A stretch of DNA of 64,000 nucleotides from Owenia fusiformis (Eukaryota > Annelida > Polychaeta > Sabellida > Oweniidae). This document shows positions 13,743-24,200 of the stretch, piece by piece (the first letter of the stretch is position 1; every line of letters begins with the position of its first letter). A program made the position numbers and the translations under genes. The stretch is from contig CAIIXF020000011.1 in the NCBI GenBank assembly GCA_903813345.2, forward strand, positions 17,281,754 to 17,345,753. The letters are read 5' to 3'. The notes beneath the pieces are model-generated. The model saw nothing but the letters and a program-made list of their open reading frames with translations. It was not told the origin of the DNA and did not search any database.

Positions 13743-14021
13743 ACCCACTGTGAGTTTGGAGTCAATTTTGATCTTATTATTCAGTTGAAATTGTATAAAT
13801 GGTCTTTTTGTTAAAGAGTTTATGATATTTTTAGTTATTTATTGACTATTCAAAAGAAATCTTTAAATACAAAGAAAATTTTTTTTTAAATGATCCCTGC
13901 GTAATCCCAAATAAATGATAAACAGTAATGTTTTGCGATGCTCTACAAGCAATTCCATGTTCAGTGATATTGAATCTACAAATACAATATACATAAAACA
14001 GTGCTGCATCAACAGGAGGAA

Positions 14022-14598
14022 GTTATTGAAAAGAGGGTGAGTTGTTTGTAGATTGAATCGGGGGATTTTTTTCATGAATTTCGCTTATGTTTTTCATCCA
14101 AAAAACATCAATACACTTTAAAACATTTTGTTTACTTTAACATTACACCATGTAATCCAAAAATATATGTCTCGTTTTCAAAGATAATCCATGGATTAAC
14201 ACCCAGGTATTTTTATTTTTCAAACTTCAGAGGGCTGGGAATCAATGATGCTCAACGCTTTTGAATACGATAAATGCTGTTTTAAATAGGTTTTACGTAT
14301 GCCAATAATTTCTCAAATTATGTAATTTAATAAAACAGCATTTATCGTATTTAAAAGCGTTGAGCATCAATGATTCCCAGCCCTCTGAAGTTTGAAAAAT
14401 AAAAATATCTGGGTGTTAATCCATGGATTATCTTTGAAAACGAGACATATATTTTTGGATTACATGGTGTAATCTTAAGGTAAACAAAATGTTTTAAAGT
14501 GTATTGATGTTTTTTGGATGAAAAACATAAGCGAAATTCATGAAAAAAATCCCCCGATTCATTCTACAAACAACTCGCCCCCCTTTTGTCAATTCCTT
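14022..14598. repeat. Large palindrome with ~265-bp arms
   Basis: Left arm 14022-14285 and right arm 14329-14598 are reverse complements with only scattered differences. For example, 'tcgggggatttttttcatga' at the left matches 'tcatgaaaaaaatcccccga' at the right, and 'ctcaacgcttttgaatacga' matches 'tcgtatttaaaagcgttgag'. The spacer is about 43 bp. No coding sequence is present. It is a foldback transposon or a recent inverted duplication inside the middle SCP copy. Confidence 0.9.
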
Positions 14599-15072
14599 TA
14601 GTACTAATGATCAACTGCATTTATTTTATTCATTATACCCTAAAACCACATTTCTCTGTCACAATAATGGTTAAATGGTTGGCTAAATTTGGGACTGAAT
14701 TATAAATGATTCCATTTGCACAATGGGCCAAAGATTGCTCGGGACCAAGTTTTAGACATTGCAAAAATCTGTTCATGGGGCCAGGTATAATGCACCATAA
14801 ATGTTCTGTACTTTATTTTGGATTTTTACCTGGAAAATTCTTGAGGCCATATTGAACCATTTTTCAATTGTTTTTGGGTCATCTTTGCATTTCCACACTG
14901 TTATAAGTTGGTCTGCCAATGAAAATGAACTTGGGATATCTTGTGTATCCCCTGAATCACAGTAATCTCGGAAGAGCTTGTACATGTCATCTCTTGCCTC
15001 CCCTGTCAAGTTACCTGATGATCAAAGTTAGTTATGGGTGATATGTATGGTTTTCATTTGGAAAGCCTTGAA

Positions 15073-15830
15073 AAACCAATGAGCACAAGACAATAAAATG
15101 ATATAGCAGAGCTATCAGATAAATCTTTGTTTGAATGTTACTCAGGAAAAATACACTCCCAATTCTCAACACGCCGTACGTATGTTTTGGCGCATTAAGA
15201 TTCTTTCATCTTGATGTAAACATTTTCCAAGCTAAGCAGAGATGCCCCTCGTATCGCTATATGTCTCAACATTTTTCTGAACATGATCTAGAACTTCACA
15301 AATCTTCTAGAAACTACGGCAATATCATGGTGCATTTTATGCATACCATTCATGTCGTACACTTCTCAATTAATTTCTCTAAATTCTTCCATTTATTTTG
15401 GAAACTGAAGTGTCTGGATGATGTTTAATGATTTTATTAATTATTTAGTCACTTTAACATAATGATATAACTCAAGATGTCAGGAATATGATGTATATAT
15501 TGTTAAATTGACAACTTTTTTCAAGAAATTGTCGTGCTTTCTAGAAAATTTGAGAAGTTCAAGATCGTTTTCAGAAAAAATGTTTAGACTTAGTGATACA
15601 AGAGGCATCTATGTGCAGCGCAAGCAATGATTCTATGAAGAAGAAAGGCTCATAGTCTGTCAAAACTCTGAAATAAATGAATACTTACAAAATTGGTGCC
15701 AAAAGCACGTCATCCAGTACCATTTGTATGATGTAATGAGAATTGGGTGTGTACTTTTCCTGATTAACAGTCAAACAAAGTTTAAACTAACCTCTGCTAT
15801 ATCATTTCATCATCTTGTGCTGATTGGTTT
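15073..15830. repeat. Inverted repeat built on SCP intron sequence
   Basis: The stretch from 'gagcacaagac' through 'caggaaaaatacactcccaa' (about 15075-15170) returns inverted at about 15735-15828 ('ttgggtgtgtacttttcctg' to 'catcttgtgctgattggttt'). The right arm matches the corresponding SCP-A intron near 4220-4290, so the arms derive at least partly from the gene's own intron 2. About 565 bp of unrelated sequence lies between them. Confidence 0.65.
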
Positions 15831-16818
15831 AGGTTGATAGCGCAAGAAGTCTTGTCATCAAGACACTATGGAAACAATTAACTGGTCAGACTTGTTCTTA
15901 AGGGTCTAATTAGGTTTTGGGTGTGCTGTGTAACTAGTAAAGCCCTCCATCAGTCTGCCAGTCCTCTGTTCGTTCGGAAGATAAAGACTGATATTCATCA
16001 TATTTGGTGGGAAGATGTACATATATATCTGTGAACAGTTGTATGCAAAAGAATTCAAGACGGCCGCCGCTTTAAAAATTGCAGGAATCTGGCAGGAAAA
16101 TTTAAGATTTTTATTTTCTTCTTAAGTAATAAAAATCACTGTTTGAAATTTTCTATTTCATAGATATTCCTTTTTCCAGCCTGACCCCTGAGGGCCATGT
16201 ATGGGGCCTGGAAAATTATGTTAATATGTTATAATTGAAGTAAAAAAATTGAAATAAAAATCAATGTGTGTCATTCTAGAATTGTTGCAGTTCTATGCTT
16301 TTATTGGTCTTGAGACAAAGGTCAATACATAAAAAACAATAAATCAGAACAATCGCTGAGATTTAAGTAATGAGTATACCTGCTCTAACCAAATTATCTG
16401 CCATTACCATATGATCTTCATATCCTGCAAATCCATCCTTATCTTTATCATTGTTTAGTATTATTGTTAGTAGTTTTCTCATCCAGGTCAGGGGCAGCTG
16501 CCTGATCTTAAGTGAAAAATCTTTTTTAAAAGGAATTTAATGCAACAAAACTACAACTCTATTGTATTAATGCAAAAGACATCAATATTGAGTTTGAACA
16601 TTTCAACTGATTTGTAAAGATTCAGGTAGGTTATTGTAAACTGTCAGACATTTATGTCTTTGATATGACTATTTCCTGACCATGGACAGGTATATTTTTT
16701 TTATTGATCTATTCATTATCTTAAAGAAATGTCATATACAATGATAATAAAAGGCAATCGGCCTCAGAGATATTTAACTAGCAATCAACCCATCAACATA
16801 CTTTTTAGCTCACATGGT

Positions 16819-17347
16819 CACTGGTGATCCACTCGATTACGCTGGTTACCAAAACGGTTCGTTTTGGTAACAAAGTGTCGGAACGTCGAAGGCACGATTT
16901 TTCTCTGTTCCTTATTTCACGCGTTGTAGGCAGAATCCCCACGACGTTTTTTCTCAGAATGTGCATCAGTATCATATGTTTTAGAAAATGTACATGTTTG
17001 CGAAAAAAATAGCTCAGAAGACAACAGAATCGTCGATTTACTTCCTCACTTAAGTTACATAAACGGTTTTTTCGAAAAACAGTTAAGATCTGCACTTTTA
17101 ACCGAAACCGTTTATGTAACTTAAGTGAAGAAGTAAATCGACGATTCTTTTGTCTTCTGAACTATTTGTTCGCAAATATGTACAATTTCTTAAACATATG
17201 ATACTGATACACGTTTGTGTTAAAAAATGTCGTGGGAATTCTGCCTACAACGTGTAAAATAAGGAAACGAGAAAAATCGTACCTTCGATGTTCCGACATT
17301 TTGTTACCAAAACGAACCAACCAGCGTAATCGAGTGGATCACCAGTG
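16819..17347. mobile_element. Foldback transposon with 5-bp target duplication
   Basis: The arms start CACTGGTGATCCACTCGATT and end with its complement, and inverted similarity continues to the centre near 17075 (529 bp in all). ATGGT flanks both sides (16814-16818 and 17348-17352). The homologous site in SCP-A near 4757-4780 reads 'cacatggtaagctatagct' with a single ATGGT and no insertion, which directly shows the empty site. It is non-coding and younger than the SCP duplication. Confidence 0.88.
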
Positions 17348-18272
17348 ATGGTGAACTATAGCTATCATTCACTTGTTCAGTGGTGTTACTATTGGTAACG
17401 TTTTTTATTTTTTTTTATTATTTATTGTTCAGTTTAGGTTTAAACACATGTATAAAATGTTTTTCATGGGTAAGTCTCTCTTCCAAGCAATCCGTCTTGA
17501 ATTTATAAAACGGAAGTATACGGAATTTGATGTCTTGTTACTTTGCACAATGGGCTATATTCACACTTACAGGTAGCATTCTTGTAGTTTTGTCTCTAAT
17601 TTGCTGTCTGTGCACACGGACCCGGTTACGGAGACAATCACCTGTTTGGCTGATATAAATCTCTCCGCAACCCGCGCGCACATACCATAGCATATAGGAG
17701 ATCCTTCGATTTGCAATCTATTGCAATTTTAGGTGCCTTAGTTTCAATGTAATTGCAACATATATATATATATATAAGCACTAGTGCCAAAGGGAAAGGA
17801 CCAAAAGTTGTAATGGAACTTAGCAAGGAAAAGCAAACTCTAAGTGCATACCAGTCAAGAAAAATAAACCCCATCTAGCCCAAAACCATGATCTAACGTG
17901 AAAAGAAACAATGTCTAATACCCCCTTTCCCCCCATTATTCAAGAACCGATATCACAATCCAAGACCAGAACACCAGTTGGCCAGGACCATTGATAATGC
18001 TGAGTGTGCTATGATTTTTTGTTGACTTGAAAATAATTTTAATATAACATTCTTACCTGTATATTGGAAGAGATGTTAGCACTGTCAGTCATGGTCACTT
18101 CTCAGTTCTTTATAATGTAATAAACCTAGGATTTGTCTGAGTTTACTTTTGTAAGTACAACTAAACATTCAAGTCATTAAGTGTTAAATTTTCTTTCCTC
18201 TCTTTGAAATAGAAAATCACAGTGTTGGTTGATTAGCCGAGGTTATTGTGATCTTGTTTTTGACAGTTTAAC

Positions 18273-18665
18273 AAAGGACGATTCTCGGTTTGGAGAACAG
18301 TCTCCAGGGCTAATAATTTTTTAATGAAAAATATAGAAATATTACCCAAATTAAACTATAAATATTCAAAAGAGGACATTTAAATCTACAAGATGTAGGA
18401 TTTACAAATTGGTCTGAAGCAGGGATAACGTTCAATTTGACCGATTCAATAAAATACAAGTCTCGATTTGGGGAAAAAAGTTCATCAGTGTACTGTGCTA
18501 ATATTTTTTCGCGAAAAATCTAGAAATATTACCCAAATTAAATTATGACTGTTCAAAAGAAGCCATTCCAATCTATATTATGTAAAAAAATCAAATTTGT
18601 CCGAAGCAGGGATAATGCTCATTTAGATTGATGAACTTCGTTCTCCAAACCGAGAATCGTCCTTT
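18273..18665. mobile_element. MITE with perfect 26-bp inverted ends
   Basis: AAAGGACGATTCTCGGTTTG continuing to 'gagaac' is exactly mirrored at 18640-18665. Inside, a ~185-bp segment with 'gaaatattacccaaattaaa' is tandemly repeated twice. It is non-coding and inserted just upstream (in plus coordinates) of the duplicated 3' flank of SCP-B, where 'tatgatcatccaactgaaag' (shared with SCP-A at 3099) resumes directly after it. Superfamily unknown. Confidence 0.85.
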
Positions 18666-19011
18666 ATGATCATCCAACTGAAAGAAGTTTTGGGGATATA
18701 GGCTGCATCTATCCATCAATCTGTACCTTTGTCCAAACATTTTTCTGTCCAGGCAATATTTTACATTAAAATTAAAATCAATATGGAAAAATGTTGCTCG
18801 AACAATGGAATATAATATGCAAGTGAGAAAGTTCATTTCTCACCAAAGACATTCTCATCAAGACTTCAATTTGAGGCAATGGCTACATCTATCTTAAACA
18901 CACATATACATGATCCCATTAGAGGCAATATATATCTTATCAATGCCCCAATGTTACATGTATATTTTATCTGTTTTGCAATATCAAGTTCAGGAGAGAG
19001 ACCAAGATATG

Positions 19012-20420
19012 TTAGTAGTTTATGAGAGGTCCTAAAAAGCGGTTGAGAGTAGTTTCATCTGTATTACGAGTAAATTCCACAGATGCGTTGGCAAATTCCT
19101 CCTGGCTTATCAATCCGTCACCATTTGTATCCATGTAGTCAAACTGCATTCGTGCAAATCTCTTGTCAAGGCTCATCCCATTCCAAAATATCATGTAGTT
19201 ATCAAATGTCATGAAGCCAGAAGAATCCATGCATAGACACTACAAATCAGTGCCATAAAGTTATTCTGATGGATAAATGTTAAAACTTTTCAAATTCTAT
19301 AATGTTTCAAAAAATGCAACAAACTAATAAACCATCAAGTGACAAAATTGGCCTGGGGCCTTTTGGACATTGCAAAAATCAGTTAATTGGGTTAGGTTTT
19401 AATAATGCCGCGTAAATGTTCTAGTTTATTTGTGATTTTTACCTCGAAAATTTTTGAGAATATGTTCAACCAGATTTCAATTGTTTCTGGGTTGTCTTTG
19501 CATTTCCAAATTGATACAAGTTGGTCTGCCAATGAAATAGAACTGGGAATATCTTGTGAAGCCCCTAAATCACAGTAATCTTTGAAGACCCGGTACATGT
19601 CATCTCTTGCCTCCCCTGTCAAGTTACCTGATAATAAAAGCAATGGATGACTTGCATGATTTTCACGAGAAAACCTTTATGAACATTTCATAGTCAAGGA
19701 ATAAACAAAAATTAAACTTAGCTCAGCTATATTGTTGTAGTCTGGAGTTGATGGGTGTAGTGGGCAACACACAAAGCGTTGTTATCAAGAAAGCATGAAA
19801 ACAATCAACCGTTCATACTTGTAGAGGTCAAATTAAGTTTTGGGCATGCTGGGGAATAAACAAGGTATCCATCATCAATGTTTTTTGTCTAATTGTTCTA
19901 CAATCGTTGCAGTTGTATGCTTTTTATTATTTTAGAACAAGAAACAAAACAATAAACTAAAACAGTTATTGAGTTTAGTATTCAGTGTACCTTCCCTGAC
20001 AAGGTTATCTGCTACTACCATATGATCTTCTGGTCCTGCAACTCCATCTTTATCTTTATCAAAGCATTGTATTGCTGTAATTATTTTTCTCATCCAAGTC
20101 AGGGGTAGCTGTCTGATCTGAAGTGAAAAATCAGTCATCATAGCAATTCACTTGTTTGTCTGAAGTAGCTAAAAAGATGCTATAAATGTTATATTTTAGG
20201 TACGATATTGTTCACACTGTGCCTTGTTTAGTTTTGATCAGTGGAGAGAAAAACTTAAATAGACTTTAATACTTATTTATAAGTTCCACCAGTCAATACC
20301 ATCCTGACACCTATTTAATGTTGATTGTGTAGGATCTATTTTTTTGTTAACATAAAAATGATTTCAATATAAAAAAATACATACCTGAATGTTCGAAGAG
20401 ATGTTGACACTGTCAGCCAT
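19012..20420 (-). CDS. SCP: Sarcoplasmic calcium-binding protein, copy B
   Basis: Exons 20420-20385, 20117-19991, 19627-19443 and 19239-19012 (36/127/185/228 bp) join in frame to 191 aa beginning MADSVNISSNIQ and ending RFLGPLINY. EF-hand 1 is DKDKDGVAGPED and EF-hand 4 is DTNGDGLISQEE, both with good calcium ligands. The EF-3 equivalent (LCMDSSGFMTFDNY) again lacks the first acidic ligand. Introns are short, so this is the most compact and probably best-preserved copy. Like its paralogues it should act as a soluble calcium buffer. It lies on the opposite strand to URB1, whose first visible exon begins 860 bp away. Confidence 0.87.
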
Positions 20421-21281
20421 GGTTATTTCTCAGTTCTTTATAATGTAATAAACACAAGCTGTGGTTTAGATAAATGTTGTGCATCAAAACATTCAGCTCA
20501 TAAAGTGTCAAATAAATTTCTTCTCTTAAGTTTAAAATAAAAAATCACAGGTGTTGGTGACCGTGATCCTGTTTTTGATATACATTTTTTTTTCAATACA
20601 TTTATGTTGTATAATTTACTGAAAACTGATCTATTTAGTCAAGATTGATGATTGTAGATGTGTCATTCTGATCTATCTGAGTTCCCTTTATGTAATGCTT
20701 GAGAGAGTACAGACTATCCCACATTGGCTTGTAGATCATATGATATAGAATTCGAACAGTATCTCAAGGTCAATTAGAGGAAGTTTTTGCATTGCAATTA
20801 AGTACAGGCCAAAAAAAATCTTTCAAAATAATACAATTTTTGACCATTTTGAGCTCTTTGGGTCATTCTGGGCCAAGATTGTCAAAGAACACTCCCTGGA
20901 ATTGATTATTAAAAACTGAAACCCCCTTCTGGCTACAGGCCTGATTTATCCTATATAAAGAAATATTTGGATAACATTTTTAACTAATTCATTCAACAAC
21001 ATTTTGATTCTCAATGGCCTTAATGCTAAGGAGATAATTTATTTCCATTATTCTTTTCTTGTATATTATTTGTTTTAACAAGCAGTTTACTCAATAACAA
21101 TGTCCATTGAGATTAATTGTTATAAAAATATTGTAATACAATTAAATAGGAATCAAAAAATGAATTCGAAATATATATTCTGTCCTGTTTTAGTGATAGT
21201 GTTGATTGAAATGTAACCAAAAAAATAAAACCGTTTATAAAAAATTGAATATTAAATCTCCAATCATGGCTGTATTTTCAG
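20421..21281. other. Spacer between SCP-B and URB1 exons
   Basis: This is AT-rich sequence with no recognisable exon or repeat. It must hold the SCP-B promoter (minus strand) and the end of a URB1 intron (acceptor 'tgtattttcag' at 21271-21281). A run 'gataaatgttgtgcatcaaaac' near 20470 matches the SCP-A upstream flank near 7300, so the duplicated SCP unit reaches at least about 100 bp upstream of the start codon. Confidence 0.6.
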
Positions 21282-24200
21282 AGAGCAACTGGTCAACTTG
21301 AGTTTTACCTTGAATTACTTTGCACAGCTGTACAGAACATGTGTCCTAACAATGGTAATCCTAATGAAGATAATGGAGAGGAACCTATGGAAAATGAACA
21401 AACCAGTGACACTACAAATGACAACAATGATAATGATGAATCTAAAGAAAACGCATGTGACAGCATAAAAGTGCAAGATGCTGCTATTTCTAAACTGAAC
21501 AATGTTCTTAGACTTATTCTCAAGCACCCAGCCTTTCAGGAACACTTTCCTGAAAAGTTGCCATTTACTAGCTCAATGTGTAAAATGCTAACTGCCAATG
21601 CAGAGATCATCAAACACGTTGACATTAGAACCGAACTGAAGCCATTCCTTGGTAAAATCAAAACAGGGCTTTGCCAAGGAGAATGCACTCAGGTGTTGTT
21701 GGAGCACATGGCTGCTTTTGTTGATTTAATGGATGCAACAGAGTTAATCGATTTAGTTGGACATATGGATGCTGATGAGTTGGTGGTTGGTGAAGAACTG
21801 ACAAGAAATGGAGAAATAATTGTGGGCGGATTGAGACGCAATCTCACCCTTCACACAGAGAAGGTTATCCCAATTCAGTTGGTCTCTAAGCTAATGCACA
21901 TCACATGGGCTGTGAATAATAATGATTTATGGAGTATAGTAGATCAGTTAATGCAGGGGAACTCCATGTATGCGTTGGCTGTTACACAATCTTTGTTCAC
22001 CCTGCTTATACCTACCAAACTGGCCCCATCAACTCGGACGAAGCTGACACTATTGAACACCTTAATAAAGCAAAGCCCAGCCTTGAGATGTGTATTAATA
22101 GAGGAATTAAAACAGACATGGAGTCAATTGGATTTGGTCAGGATGACACCAGGGCTCACCTCAGCTATGTTATATATGACTGAAAAGGAGAGACTTGCCT
22201 TCTTTGACGTTGTGGCACCCAAGAAGGGGTTGGAGATATACTTTAAGGCCCTGAGTGAGAATGTCTTGGGGGAAGATGGGGGCTCTACCTTGTGTGGAAT
22301 GATGGAGATTTTACTTCAATGCAAATTGATTGGTAAGTGCTATAGTGACTATTATGTATTTTAGCTGCGAATTAAATTCAAAAACCTGCCTCTGAAACTT
22401 AATATTTTAATTTGGCAAAATGTTACATTAAGATATTACAATTTATATTTATAGCTGATGAAAGCAATTATTTTAGAGTATCCAATTTCTGTGAATCCAA
22501 GGTAAAAAGCAATGTACAGTGAAACCTGTAAAGTGGAACACCTCTAGAAGTGGAACACCTCTGTTATTGGAACACTTTTCATAGTCCCAAGACCAACTGA
22601 CTTATGTTAAATGAACCTCGTGGAACACCTTCTAAGTGGAACACTTCTTGGAGGTACCAAAAGTGTTCCATTTAGCAAGGTTTTACTGAACACATTGTCC
22701 AATATTTAGATAACTGCAACAACAAAATTTCAAACAATAATATTAATTACTTTGGTTAAGAATGAAAAAATTATGATTTTTGCGAAAAAGTCCCGTCATT
22801 TTTAAAGCGGCGGCCATCTTGAAATTATTTTTTTTAGCGTAAAACGATTCACCAATATACATCTTGAATAATGCTTCATTACAGATGACAAGAAATGGAA
22901 GAAGTTGCTGACAAGCATTACCAAGCATTTACAAGCTGAAGGTTTATTGGGAAAACCCCAGTTGGAGCTTTACAAAAGCATTGTGGAGTATCTTTCCCAT
23001 GAAGACTCCTTGGACTTGCATTATAAAACCAAATTCCTACAGGATTGTATTACATGTGTACAGAATATATCTGATGTGAAAGACCCAGTTATGCTTCAGA
23101 AACTGAATGATGTCATAACTGTCGCCTTGGAGACACTTGGTGATGTTGATGATGTTACTATAGCAAAAGCTATTGAAGCACAATGGCTGCCATTTGTGAA
23201 ATATTCTTTGAAGTAAGCACTCTGAGCCATCATTATTTAGTTTAGTATTTTACTATTTACCATATTTTGGGAATATGGAACATTTTGTATCATGGATTCT
23301 ATTTTAGAAGCATCGAATAAGATAATGTCCTCATATTTGAATTTGTGTACCATGTTGACTTCAATGTTCAGTGTTTCGAAATTGAGATCATCCATGTCAT
23401 TTTTGACATCTTTGTTTCAGGAATTTCTACACCGTTCCTAATGTTCTGGTTTTCATTGGAAAGATCATCACAAAATGCTATACACAACCCAAAGCCAAGG
23501 GTACAAATCAAGAAAATGAAGATAGCAATGAAGAAGCTATGGAGACAAACGAAGATGAGAACACAAACAATGACACAGATAGATCTGGATTGGAGTCAAC
23601 TCTCCCAGTATTGACCTTATTCCAAATGGTCATCAGTCATTCTAACTTTATGCAAGTTATAATGGGGAGTGTAGATAATGATCAGACTGAGGATGAAACT
23701 CTTAAGTCACCTATAGATGTCACTCAAATCCAAGATGGCGGTACAACAAGATCTGGTAAAACATGCAAGTCATCTTTACTTGATGTATTGATAAATCTGG
23801 TTGGTTTGGATGCTACATGCTGCAATGAGAACCACTTTAGTGTGTATTTAGGGGCATATGGGGCGACAATGTCTCTGGAGGATTCTAAGCTGCTATATTT
23901 GATGTCATTGTATGAGAAACATGGAGTCAGCTCCAATAAGTACAGGTAATGAGGAGATTGGAGAGAATTTCTCTTATAGTTTTTATTCCACATCTGTGAG
24001 ATATTGATTCAAAGAATGCAAATTCTAGATCAATTCATACCAGGTATGATAAGGCTAAAAACATCATGTGAAATGTCTCTAACATTTGTTTAGTAATTGA
24101 AGCATGTCAGTTGCTTTAGAATATGTCTGCATGTTCAAATAATAAGCTCTCATTTATTTGAAAATCCATTTTACCTATTTATTGGTCAGGTGTGTTAAGA

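Larger units (their letters stand above)
9749..18092 (-). pseudogene. Sarcoplasmic calcium-binding protein, middle copy with truncated last exon
   Basis: Exons homologous to the flanking SCP genes are present in order: 18092-18057 (MTDSANISSNIQ), 16506-16380 (EF-1, intact), 15014-14830 (GNLTGEARDD..., intact) and 9871-9749. The first three have exactly the lengths 36, 127 and 185 bp and open frames. The last exon follows the paralogues up to FDYMD, the first residue of EF-hand 4, and then runs into CIG and a stop, so the 12-residue calcium loop and the C-terminal tail are gone. If spliced it would encode 156 aa. Introns are enlarged to about 5 kb by a tRNA-derived SINE, foldback elements and a ~575-bp palindrome. 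It may be a pseudogene or a shortened SCP; the open upstream exons argue for recent loss. Confidence 0.7.

Noticed and set aside
16824-17095. Overlapping plus and minus frames of 62 and 96 codons
   Set aside because: They lie within the arms of the foldback element and are a by-product of its symmetry.
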